From assembly GCA_004293675.1 (NCBI GenBank), contig READ01000031.1:1-52776 (forward strand): a stretch of DNA of 52,776 bases, given 5' to 3'. This document shows positions 17,522 through 24,753 of this stretch, piece after piece. Each line of letters opens with the position of its first letter. The stretch's first letter is position 1. The DNA is from Betaproteobacteria bacterium (GTDB lineage: Bacteria; Pseudomonadota; Gammaproteobacteria; Burkholderiales; Casimicrobiaceae). Position numbers and translations under genes: made by a program. The notes beneath the pieces were generated by a model. It made no database searches. It saw only the letters and a list, made by a program, of their open reading frames with translations, and was not told the origin of the DNA.

Positions 17522-18571
17522 ATGCGTCATTTCTTCACAGTTCTTTTCACGTTTGTTTCGTCGGCTATCTGGCTTTCGCTCGCGCCAGCGCAAGCGGCAC
17601 TGTTGTACGCATACTACGACTCGTCGAACGACATCGTTTCGTTCGATTCCGAGAATCCGAACACAATACTCTCGAGCAAGCAAATAGGTCTCACCGGTGA
17701 ATTTGAATATTTGATCGGCTTGGATTTTCGCCCCGCTACCGGACAACTCTATTCTTTCGTAAACAACGGCGGCGTAAACATGCGCATGTTTACCGTGGAT
17801 CCGTTCACTGGCAAACTCACCCAAGTCGGAACAAGCAGCCTCGCGATCCCAGCAGGCTCTAACTTCGGTCTTTCTTTCGCGCCAACCTCTGACCGCCTTC
17901 GGCTTGTTACAAATCTCGCTTCCAACACTCGCTACAACCCAGAGACCGGAGCGCTATCGGGCACCGACACTGCATTGAGCTACGTGGCGGGTGACCCGGC
18001 GGGCAGCGCGTCCCCAACGATCACCCACATTGCGTACACGTCCTTGTCTACCGGTGCGGCTGGCGCACTAGTGACGACGCTCTATGGCATCGACACGGCG
18101 CGCAACACCTTGGTTCGTATCGGGGGCGTCGATGGCTCGACCTCTCCTAACGGCGGCGAGGTAACAACGATCGGGGCGCTCGGCGTTGTCGGAAGCGCGC
18201 TGGGTGGTTTCGCAATTGCGCCTCGTACCAATAAAGCCTACGCCGCAATGAATACGGGGGTTCCCGCCGTCGCTACCCTTTACGAAATCAACTTATCAAA
18301 CGGTCTCGCCACTTTCCGAGGAGTCATCGGTAGCGGGAGCGCGCGCATCGGTGGTCTCGCGATCAAAGATACGAGCAGCTGTTATGACTTGGATGGAGAC
18401 GGCAACATTTTGGCGTTGACTGACGGTTTGATGCTCTTGCGCGCGCTGCTCGGGATGACCGGCACGAGTGTCATAGCAAACGCCCTGCCATCGGCCACAC
18501 CGCCACGCTCAACTTGGAGCGCGATCCGAGCGCATCTCAATACGACTTGTGGCATGTCGTTTGCGCCTTAG
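17522..18571 (+). CDS. Secreted DUF4394 protein with dockerin-like tail (copy 2 of 3)
   Basis: Function unknown; 349 residues. Signal peptide MRHFFTVLFTFVSSAIWLS up to PAQAA (cleavage near residue 23). The DUF4394 domain (about 25-280) shows LIGLDFRPATGQLYSFVNN, a GLSFAPTSDRLRLVTNLASN-type segment, TTLYGIDTARNTLVRIGG and YEINLSNGLATFRGVIGSG. The C-terminal module (about 285-349) has the Ca-loop DLDGDGNILALTDG, helix LMLLRALLGMTG, then STWSAIRAHLNTTCGMSFAP. It is closely similar in plan to the copies at 15914 and 18625, and the tail is nearly the same in all three while the propeller regions have diverged. The ribosome-binding site is weak (GAGAAAG). Confidence 0.85.
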   Translation: MRHFFTVLFTFVSSAIWLSLAPAQAALLYAYYDSSNDIVSFDSENPNTILSSKQIGLTGEFEYLIGLDFRPATGQLYSFVNNGGVNMRMFTVDPFTGKLTQVGTSSLAIPAGSNFGLSFAPTSDRLRLVTNLASNTRYNPETGALSGTDTALSYVAGDPAGSASPTITHIAYTSLSTGAAGALVTTLYGIDTARNTLVRIGGVDGSTSPNGGEVTTIGALGVVGSALGGFAIAPRTNKAYAAMNTGVPAVATLYEINLSNGLATFRGVIGSGSARIGGLAIKDTSSCYDLDGDGNILALTDGLMLLRALLGMTGTSVIANALPSATPPRSTWSAIRAHLNTTCGMSFAP

Positions 18572-18624
18572 CGGCGGCGCACCGTTGCGAGCTTCCTGCG
18601 CCATAAACAATCCAAGGAGAACCC

Positions 18625-19686
18625 ATGCCAACCACCTTGGCACATCGACAATTTCGCAGTGCGTTTTGCGCACTGATACTGCTTTGCCTCTCCGCACTGT
18701 CGAGCTTCGCGGCGGCAACGCCGACGCTCTACGCTATTCTGAGCGGCAACATCGTTTCGTTCAAACCGGACGCACCAGGCACGCTCCTGACTAACCGGCC
18801 TGACGTGGGCACCTCGGATAGCGCACGCGCAATCGAAATCGACCCCACGACCGGCCACCTCTACGCGATGTATCAAACCTCAGCGACCAGCTACGGGTTG
18901 CGCCGGATAAATTTGAGCACCGGTTACGTGAGCGATCTCAGCCTGTTCGGAACACTCACGACGACATCAGCGGCGGCAGGCGTCGGCGTAGGCTTGGCAT
19001 ACGATCCTCTCGCTCACGGCCTTCGTGTGATCACTGCCGCAGGCGACAATTTTTTGATAAGCCTAGCGACGGCTCAGCCAAGTTTTTACTTCTCACCCCC
19101 TGCGTACATCACAGGCGATACGGGATTCGGCATCACGCCTTATATCGAACACATCGCGTACACCAACGCTATCCCATCGCCAAGCACGACCACGCTCTAC
19201 GGCATCGACACACAACGCAATGTGCTTGTCCGCGTCGGCACGGCGGGATCGCCCTACAGCACGCAGGCTTACACCGTCAGCACATTCGCGCTCGGTATCA
19301 ATCCCACCGATTACGGCGGCTTTGTGATCGACCCGGCAACGAACCGGGCGTACGCCGCGATGACGGTGGACGGCGCACCACGCCTGTACGAAGTTAACTT
19401 GGTAACGGGCGTCGCGATATTTCTTGGACAAATCGGCACGTCTGCGACCGCTCGGGTGGAGGGCCTCGCCGCTGCACCGGGTGTCAACCACTGTCTCGAT
19501 ATCGACGGCGACGGCGAGATACTCGCGCACCGCGACGGACTGATGCTCACCCGAATCGCACTTGGCATGACAGGCAGCGCCGTGCTCGCCAATGCGATAC
19601 CCACATTCAATCCGCCGCCGCGCACCACCTGGGCTGCGATTCGTACGCACCTGGTTGACCGTTGCGGGATGACGATCACACCTTAG
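18625..19686 (+). CDS. Secreted DUF4394 protein with dockerin-like tail (copy 3 of 3)
   Basis: Function unknown; 353 residues. A signal peptide with core FCALILLCLSALSSFAAA (cleavage near residue 31) is followed by the DUF4394 domain (about 33-285) with IEIDPTTGHLYAMYQTS, TTTLYGIDTQRNVLVRVG, YGGFVIDPATNRAYAAM and YEVNLVTGVAIFLGQIGTS. The C-terminus repeats the half-dockerin-like module: DIDGDGEILAHRDG, LMLTRIALGMTG, then RTTWAAIRTHL and a final CGMTITP. The ATG follows AAGGAG at ideal spacing. It lies 53 nt after copy 2, so these two may share a transcript. The single Ca-loop per protein, against two helices in the kelch protein, suggests a half-dockerin rather than a complete one. Confidence 0.85.
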   Translation: MPTTLAHRQFRSAFCALILLCLSALSSFAAATPTLYAILSGNIVSFKPDAPGTLLTNRPDVGTSDSARAIEIDPTTGHLYAMYQTSATSYGLRRINLSTGYVSDLSLFGTLTTTSAAAGVGVGLAYDPLAHGLRVITAAGDNFLISLATAQPSFYFSPPAYITGDTGFGITPYIEHIAYTNAIPSPSTTTLYGIDTQRNVLVRVGTAGSPYSTQAYTVSTFALGINPTDYGGFVIDPATNRAYAAMTVDGAPRLYEVNLVTGVAIFLGQIGTSATARVEGLAAAPGVNHCLDIDGDGEILAHRDGLMLTRIALGMTGSAVLANAIPTFNPPPRTTWAAIRTHLVDRCGMTITP

Positions 19687-19716
19687 CCTCAGCGCAGCGC
19701 ACTCTAGAATCGAAGG

Positions 19717-20382
19717 ATGCTCGATTCCATCACCCTAGACCCCCCAACCCCCGCCACTGCCTGCGTCATCTGGATGCATGGCCTAGGCGCCGATGGCAAT
19801 GATTTTGTGCCGCTTGTTCCCGAACTCGATTTACCGCGCAATCACGGCGTGCGGTTCGTGTTTCCGAACGCGCCAACGATGCCGGTGACCATCAACAACG
19901 GCTACGTGATGCGTGCTTGGTACGACATCGTCGGCGCTGAGCTTGACAAACGTGCGGATGAATCGGGTGTCCGCCGCTCACAATCGCAAATCAACGAATT
20001 GATTGCAGATCAGCGCAGCAAAGGCATCGCCGCCAACAAAATTCTGCTCGCTGGGTTTTCGCAAGGCGGCGTGATCGCTATGCAAACCACGCTTCGCTAT
20101 CCCGAAAAACTCGCGGGTGTGTTGGCGCTATCTACGTATTTAGCCTGCGCCGATACGATGGGTTCCGAAGGCACGCTCGCCAACAAATCGACGCCGATTT
20201 TCTATGCCCATGGCACGGTCGATCCGGTGATTCCAATGCGGCTGGCTCAGCAATCACGCGCCGTGCTCGCCACCCACGGCTACACCGTCGAAGCTCACGA
20301 TTACGGCATGCCGCATTCGCTGTGCGCTGAAGAGGTGGACGACATTGCAGAGTTTTTGAAACGGGTGTTGGCGGTTGCTTGA
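19717..20382 (+). CDS. Carboxylesterase / phospholipase family alpha/beta hydrolase
   Basis: A 221-residue serine esterase of the EstB / acyl-protein-thioesterase-like family, hydrolysing short-chain carboxylic esters in the cytoplasm. The catalytic triad can be placed: Ser115 in the elbow GFSQGG, Asp169 in HGTVDPVIP and His200 in YGMPHSL. The oxyanion segment WMHGLGADGNDFVPLVPEL (about 19-37) and APTMPVTINNGYVMRAWYDI (about 52-71) are typical. Length is standard and there is no signal peptide. It begins 30 nt after the third DUF4394 gene but looks like an unrelated housekeeping enzyme. Confidence 0.92.
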   Translation: MLDSITLDPPTPATACVIWMHGLGADGNDFVPLVPELDLPRNHGVRFVFPNAPTMPVTINNGYVMRAWYDIVGAELDKRADESGVRRSQSQINELIADQRSKGIAANKILLAGFSQGGVIAMQTTLRYPEKLAGVLALSTYLACADTMGSEGTLANKSTPIFYAHGTVDPVIPMRLAQQSRAVLATHGYTVEAHDYGMPHSLCAEEVDDIAEFLKRVLAVA

Positions 20383-20402
20383 TGCGTAGCAAACTACACC
20401 TG

Positions 20403-20532
20403 TTTTTCGACGCGGATTGGCGCTGATTTCAACTTGATTTACGCGGATTTTTCACAGATGTTGCGACGTACAAAACTCTATAAGAAATCAGCGGAAATCC
20501 TTACTCAATCTGCGCAAATCTGCGTCAAAAAC
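20403..20532 (+). repeat. CAGATT-type inverted-repeat element (copy 2 of 3)
   Basis: It begins TTTTTCGACGCGGATTGGCGC and ends CAATCTGCGCAAATCTGCGTCAAAAAC, so the two ends are imperfect inverted complements made of degenerate GCAGATT words. It lies between the esterase and the DUF1853 gene and comes within 14 bp of the latter's start codon. Confidence 0.75.
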
Positions 20533-20545
20533 TAAAGCCTGCCAC

Positions 20546-21460
20546 TTGCTCAATGATCTTTTAAAAGAACTCACGCAATCAGACGTACGCCGCCTGGCGT
20601 GGGCCATCGGTTCGCCGTCGCTATTCGACAGCAACGACCCCGTTTGGAAAAGCCGCCTGCGCACGGATGCATGGAGCGCCAGCGAACTCGCCCGCTGCTC
20701 GCCGTGGTTGCACGCACTGGATCGCAATCCACAATCGCTGTCGGATGCCATTGGCGACCCGCTGATCAACGCCCCGCTCGGTCACACGTTCGAAAAATTC
20801 GTCTTGCTGTGGCAATCCCAGCGACCCGATGTGCGCCACGCCACGCGGGGGCTTGTCGTCAAATCGGGTAACCGCACCGTCGGTGAGTTTGATGTGGTGA
20901 TGCTGCGCCACGACGGCATCATCGAAACACTCGAAGTCACCGTCAAGTATTACCTCAACTTAAACCCCACGCTCGGCATTGACGGCTGCATCGGCCCCCG
21001 AGCATTTGATCGCATGAGCGACAAGTTCAAAAAGATGACCGAGCGACAAACGTCGCTGGGCGACACCGAGGCGGGGCGCATCACGCTCGCCAAATGGCTC
21101 ACCGAACAATGCGGCGAACCGAAAGGCCCCGAGCAAATCACCGTAGAAAATTTCGCCCTCGCGCGGGGCTATTTGTTTCACCCCAGCGCTGATGCCTTGA
21201 TCCCCAAAGAGCTCAGCCCCAATCACGGTCGCGGCCTCTGGCAAACCGACGCCATCGCCCTACCCGGCCCACACTGGCGCAACCTCGCTGGCCGCGAATG
21301 GCTGGGTCCGTACCGCGGTGAATTCGCCGAAAGCGGCTGGCCCAACGACCCCGCCATGCCCCGCATGTACGCGTGTATTCACGAACGTAACGGCCAATGG
21401 GATGAAAGCGAGCGCCGCTTTGTGGTGCGGGCGGATTCGGGGTTGTTGAAGAGCGTTTGA
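20546..21460 (+). CDS. DUF1853 family protein
   Basis: Function unknown; 304 residues, soluble. The opening DVRRLAWAIGSPSLFDS (about residues 13-29), the HALDRNPQSL segment, FEKFVLLWQSQRPDVR and GEFDVVMLRHDGIIETLEVTVKYYLNL (split here only for description; about 112-138), then GPRAFDRMSDKFKKMTERQ, match the DUF1853 pattern. The acidic/lysine pattern GEFDV...ETLEVTVKYY recalls the PD-(D/E)XK nuclease fold (D-ExK), an inference from motif spacing. The start is uncertain: TTG at 20546 is the only candidate before the conserved domain, and a CAGATT element ends just upstream, so the natural start region may have been altered by the repeat. Confidence 0.75.
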   Translation: MLNDLLKELTQSDVRRLAWAIGSPSLFDSNDPVWKSRLRTDAWSASELARCSPWLHALDRNPQSLSDAIGDPLINAPLGHTFEKFVLLWQSQRPDVRHATRGLVVKSGNRTVGEFDVVMLRHDGIIETLEVTVKYYLNLNPTLGIDGCIGPRAFDRMSDKFKKMTERQTSLGDTEAGRITLAKWLTEQCGEPKGPEQITVENFALARGYLFHPSADALIPKELSPNHGRGLWQTDAIALPGPHWRNLAGREWLGPYRGEFAESGWPNDPAMPRMYACIHERNGQWDESERRFVVRADSGLLKSV

Positions 21461-21536
21461 ACTGAATGCGCCCAGAGTCGCAGCGATTGACTGCTATCCT
21501 ACCCACTCTTTCAATTTCACGGCAAAGGCAAACATC

Positions 21537-21617
21537 ATGGGCAATCGCGACAAACAAGGGCGTGAGCCGAAAAAGCCTAAGCAGCCGCCGAAGCCGCCGG
21601 TACCGAAGGGGATTTGA
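21537..21617 (+). CDS. Very small Lys/Pro-rich protein (26 residues)
   Basis: An ATG at 21537 preceded by AAAGG opens a 26-codon frame ending TGA. The product begins MGNRDKQGREPKKPKQPPK and continues with alternating Pro/Lys to GI. Small basic proteins of the style M.NRDxxGxExKKPKK are recurrent in proteobacterial genomes and are usually unannotated; I know of no function. It lies between the DUF1853 gene and a CAGATT repeat. Ribosome-binding site, start and strongly biased composition support translation, but the small size makes it tentative. Confidence 0.5.
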   Translation: MGNRDKQGREPKKPKQPPKPPVPKGI

Positions 21618-21649
21618 GTTTTAGGCTTCGATTGAGAGGCGAGATTCCG

Positions 21650-21847
21650 TTTTTTCTTTGACGCAGATTTCGCAGATTTCGCAGATTTCGCAGATTTCAC
21701 GCTGATTAGCGCAGATTTACCCTGATGAACTGCGCGGAAGATCGGTATGCTCGCGCGCCCGACAAAGGTTGAGCGTGACAGCGCGGCTCAGAGCTCACAT
21801 CTAATCTGCGCTCATTCGCGTCAAATCCGCGAAATCTGCTTCAAAAA
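21650..21847 (+). repeat. CAGATT-type inverted-repeat element (copy 3 of 3)
   Basis: The left end holds a run of four near-perfect 9-bp units (TTTCGCAGA) after TTTGACGCAGA. The right end carries AATCTGCGCTCATTCGCG and AATCCGCGAAATCTGCTTC. The right boundary is directly at the stop codon of the CoA-transferase gene (TCA at 21849-21851 on the plus strand). Confidence 0.75.
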
Positions 21848-21848
21848 A

Positions 21849-23057
21849 TCACCCTTGCGCTGGGCGCGCCAACTCGCTCATCACCGCATCCGTATCCGCC
21901 CCCTTTGCAGGCGGCGCGTGGCGATATTCAACGGGCGTGTCGCTCATGCGGATGGGGCTTGCGACTAGGGCAATGTTGCCGCCCCCTTGCTCGGTTGGGC
22001 GCTGCATGTCGATTCGCAATTGACGATGCTGCACTTGCGGGTGCGCAAACACTTGATCGAAGGTGTTGATCGGGGCGTGTGGGATGCCTAGGCTTGCGAA
22101 GGTGTCGAGCCAATGCTGCGTCGGTTTTTGCGTGAGGATCGCTTCCATGTCGCTCACCAGCGCGCCACGGTTCTTGTTTCGGTCTTTCATTTCTAGGTAT
22201 TCGGGCCGCTGTGCCAATTCGGGCGCGCCCATGGCGGCGGCGAGCTTTCGCCATTGGTTATCGTTGCCCGCGCCCACAATCATGTGGCCGTCGCTGGTCT
22301 TGAACGACTGATAGGGCGCTAGATTGACGTGGGCATTGCCCACGCGTTTGGGCTGCTTGCCGGTCAAGTAGTACGAGGCGATTTGATTGGCGGCGAACTG
22401 CACGACGCAATCAAGCAGCGCGATGTCGATTTGCTGACCGCGCCCGGTTTGGTGACGTGCCTCAATCGCAGCGAGGATGGCGATGGTGGCGTTGAGCCCC
22501 GAGAGAACGTCGGTCACCGCAATCACCACCTTAGTCGGGCCGCCGCCTGGGCCGCCGTCTGCAACGTCGGCGTGGCCGTTGATGGCCATTAATCCGCCTT
22601 CGGCTTGGCACAGTAAATCGTAGCCGGGGCGCTCGGCGTAGGGGCCGTCTTGGCCGTAGGCGGTGATGGAGCAGTAGACGAGTTTGGGGTTAATTTTCGC
22701 GAGCGTTTCGTAATCCAGCCCGTAACGTTTTAGGTCGCCCACTTTGTAGTTTTCAACGAGGATGTCGCTCGTTGCGGCCAGCGCTTGAAGTGTCTTTTGA
22801 CCGTCGGGTGTGGTGATGTCGACGCAAACCGAGCGCTTGTTTCGGTTGCAGCTTGAGAAATACGCGGAATCGGTGGTCTCGTTGCCCGCGCCATCGCGAA
22901 GCCATTGCGGGCCCCAGCTTCGGGTGTCGTCGCCGGTATCGGGGCGCTCGATTTTGATGACGTCGGCGCCCAGATCGCCCAGAGTTTGGGTGCACCACGG
23001 GCCAGCGAGTACGCGGGTTAGATCGAGAACGCGAAGGTGGGAGAGTGCGCCGGGCAT
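21849..23057 (-). CDS. CaiB/BaiF-type (class III) CoA-transferase
   Basis: A 402-residue cytosolic enzyme that transfers CoA between a donor acyl-CoA and a carboxylic acid. The N-terminus LRVLDLTRVLAGPWCTQTLG (about 8-27), GADVIKIERPDTGDDTR, NRNKRSVCVDI, VENYKVGDLKRYGLDY, YGQDGPYAERPGYDLLCQA and GGLMAINGHA are hallmark blocks. By position the catalytic aspartate is probably Asp183 in KVVIAVTDVLSG. Length is standard and the ATG is at the start of the conserved domain. Substrate is unknown; such enzymes act on oxalate, succinate, carnitine or aromatic acids. The gene stands alone, and its stop codon abuts a CAGATT repeat. Confidence 0.93.
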   Translation of the reverse strand: MPGALSHLRVLDLTRVLAGPWCTQTLGDLGADVIKIERPDTGDDTRSWGPQWLRDGAGNETTDSAYFSSCNRNKRSVCVDITTPDGQKTLQALAATSDILVENYKVGDLKRYGLDYETLAKINPKLVYCSITAYGQDGPYAERPGYDLLCQAEGGLMAINGHADVADGGPGGGPTKVVIAVTDVLSGLNATIAILAAIEARHQTGRGQQIDIALLDCVVQFAANQIASYYLTGKQPKRVGNAHVNLAPYQSFKTSDGHMIVGAGNDNQWRKLAAAMGAPELAQRPEYLEMKDRNKNRGALVSDMEAILTQKPTQHWLDTFASLGIPHAPINTFDQVFAHPQVQHRQLRIDMQRPTEQGGGNIALVASPIRMSDTPVEYRHAPPAKGADTDAVMSELARPAQG

Positions 23058-23121
23058 AGCTTAGGGATTCTTTGACGGGGTTAGTGAGTTTGCTGATGCG
23101 AGCTGTGTTCGTTTGCGACGA

Positions 23122-23149
23122 ACCCTTCGACTGGCTCAGGGCGAACGGA
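23122..23149. repeat. Diverged REP-like repeat CCTTCGACTGGCTCAGGGCG
   Basis: A 28-bp repeat of a type widespread in bacteria (TTCGAC..GCTCAGGGCGAACGG), related to family A (TTCGACAAGCTCACCACGAACGG) by its shared TTCGAC and CGAACGG ends. It is found between the divergent CoA-transferase and ferredoxin-like genes. Confidence 0.7.
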
Positions 23150-23217
23150 GATAACGGTTCTATTCCGAATGAAAGTTGGAATGATTGATTCACTCAGCTA
23201 TGCGACAATTTTCGCCT

Positions 23218-23523
23218 ATGAGCTATTACCAACACCACATCTTTTTTTGCACCAACGACCGAGACGATGGTCGCCCCTCGTGCGGGCATTGCGGTAGCGA
23301 ATTGCGCGACTACGCCAAGAAAAAAATCAAGTCGCTCGGACTCAATGGCGCGGGCAAGGTGCGCGTGAATAACGCCGGGTGCTTGGATCGCTGCGACGAA
23401 GGGCCGACGATGGTCGTGTACCCCGAGGGCGTTTGGTATCACTGCGCCAATGAGGGCGATGTGGATGAAATCATCAGCGAACATGTGCAGGGCGGGCGTG
23501 TGGTGGAGCGGTTGCGCTTGTAA
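23218..23523 (+). CDS. Thioredoxin-like [2Fe-2S] ferredoxin-domain protein
   Basis: A 101-residue protein with the spacing expected of thioredoxin-fold 2Fe-2S proteins: FFCTNDRDDGRPSCGHCGS near the start (Cys11 and Cys22 as likely ligands) and AGCLDRCDEGPTMVVYPEG (about residues 58-76) with two more cysteines. The C-terminus VWYHCANEGDVDEIISEHV is typical of the (2Fe-2S) ferredoxin domain family. I chose the ATG at 23218; the 11 residues gained from an upstream ATG at 23185 are not family-like. Probable electron carrier, partner unknown. A REP cluster follows immediately. Confidence 0.9.
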   Translation: MSYYQHHIFFCTNDRDDGRPSCGHCGSELRDYAKKKIKSLGLNGAGKVRVNNAGCLDRCDEGPTMVVYPEGVWYHCANEGDVDEIISEHVQGGRVVERLRL

Positions 23524-23530
23524 TTGGCTT

Positions 23531-23569
23531 GACTCCCTCCCCCTGGGGGGGAGGGTTGGGGAGAGGGAG
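23531..23569. repeat. REP-like element CTCCCTCCCCCTGGGGGGG (family D)
   Basis: CCCTCCCC and GGGGAGGG arms, then GGGGAGAGGGAG. It is one end of the CCCTCACCCC/CCCTCTCCC palindromic family, which is found in fuller form at 26365, 34743 and 38739. It lies 7 nt after the stop codon of the ferredoxin-like gene. Confidence 0.75.
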
Positions 23570-23603
23570 TAGGCGCGCGCGCCACATCGTTTTTCCGACG
23601 CTT

Positions 23604-23815
23604 TTCGCGGTAAACCGCTCCTACACAGCCAATTTGTAGGAGCGGTTTACCGCGATTGCACCGCACTCGAACCGCGTCGTTTTGACACCGTTTTTTCGCG
23701 GTGGAACCGCTCCTACAGCGAGTTGCATTTGTGGGAGCGGTTCTACCGCGATTGCACCGCACCCAAACCGTATCGTTTTCGCCACCGTTTTTTCGCGGTG
23801 AAACCGCTCCTACAG
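23604..23815. repeat. Tandem array of GTAGGAGCGG REP hairpins (family C)
   Basis: Two complete hairpins and a third half-unit. Hairpin 1 (23604-23655) pairs CGCGGTAAACCGCTCCTACA with TGTAGGAGCGGTTTACCGCG. Hairpin 2 (about 23695-23750) pairs CGCGGTGGAACCGCTCCTAC with GTGGGAGCGGTTCTACCGCG. Unit 3 (from 23792) has only the left arm. Unit starts are spaced 91 and 97 bp and the linker (ATTGCACCGCAC..AACCG) is repeated too, so this is a duplicated composite unit. The third unit runs into the 3' end of cysQ and provides its TAG stop codon. Confidence 0.88.
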
Positions 23816-24607
23816 GGCGTTGAGGATTGCGGCTTTGAATTCTGGGCGGCACAGAATCAGTCCGTCTCGAAGTACAACATCTCGGTGATTAAACGTGATC
23901 GTTTGACCTTGAAGATCACACACTGCAAGCCCGTAAGCGAGCGCTACGCCGACGGGTGCCGCCGCGTCCCATTCGTTCATTCCGCCGTCGTGCAAATAGG
24001 CCGCTGCCTCGCCGCGCACCACGCACATTGCCTTCGCGCCCGCTGATCCGACGGTGTCGATTCGTGCTCCGATGGCACTTGCAACGCGTTGAGTAAATTC
24101 AGGTGGACGCGATCGGCTAACAACGATTCGATGCGCTCGTTCGGCGTTAGCGGTGGCGGACGCGGGGTGCATCGCGTCATCACTCGCAAAGACCAAACTT
24201 TGCGCGGGCAAGGACACACTCGCCGCCGTCACAACGCCGCGCTCAACCAGCGCCACGTGCACGGCCCAATCGTCGCGGCCTTCGCGGTATTCGCGTGTGC
24301 CGTCGAGCGGATCGATGATCCACACCCTCGCGGCACCGAGCCGAGCGAAGTCATCGACTGACTCCTCAGACAAGATCGCATCGTGCGGACGTTCACGGCG
24401 CAGCGACTCGATCAGGAAATCATTGGCGAGCGAGTCGCCCTCGTCGCCCAAGGTTTTCGCCGAACGAATGCGGTTGTCTGTCGGTTGCTGGTTGCGCAGT
24501 GCGACCAGCGTCTCGCCAGCCAGGGTCGCGAGCGATTTAGCGAGTTGAACATCGGTCAGCACGGTCGAAAAACGCGGGGGGAAGTGATTTGAAGCGAACA
24601 AAAACAA
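23810..24607 (-). CDS. cysQ: 3'(2'),5'-bisphosphate nucleotidase CysQ (inositol monophosphatase superfamily)
   Basis: Removes the 3'-phosphate from 3'-phosphoadenosine 5'-phosphate (and PAPS) to recycle by-products of sulfate assimilation. Metal and substrate motifs are present: AILSEESVDDFARL (first Glu pair), WIIDPLDGTREYREGRDDWA (D-P-L-D-G-T) and the closing GSAGAKAM...MNEWDAAAP (W-D-A-A). The whole sequence style is closer to actinobacterial CysQ than to the E. coli-type enzyme. Start uncertain: TTG at 24607 (265 residues), TTG at 24601 (AAAGG at 6 nt) or GTG at 24562 (250 residues). The C-terminus ends within a family-C REP, whose TAG is the stop codon. No other sulfur genes are nearby. 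Confidence 0.87.
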   Translation of the reverse strand: MFLFASNHFPPRFSTVLTDVQLAKSLATLAGETLVALRNQQPTDNRIRSAKTLGDEGDSLANDFLIESLRRERPHDAILSEESVDDFARLGAARVWIIDPLDGTREYREGRDDWAVHVALVERGVVTAASVSLPAQSLVFASDDAMHPASATANAERAHRIVVSRSRPPEFTQRVASAIGARIDTVGSAGAKAMCVVRGEAAAYLHDGGMNEWDAAAPVGVALAYGLAVCDLQGQTITFNHRDVVLRDGLILCRPEFKAAILNAL

Positions 24608-24753
24608 CCTTTCTTCGCATTCGCCTTATAAATATTGGCGTAAACAGAGAAGATAACGTTATTCATCTTTGCACAAAAAATAGACCAAAGCTAGATTTCA
24701 CCTGGCGATAACAAAGAAAGCTGGGAAAGTTGAGAAAGTGGACACAGATTTCG

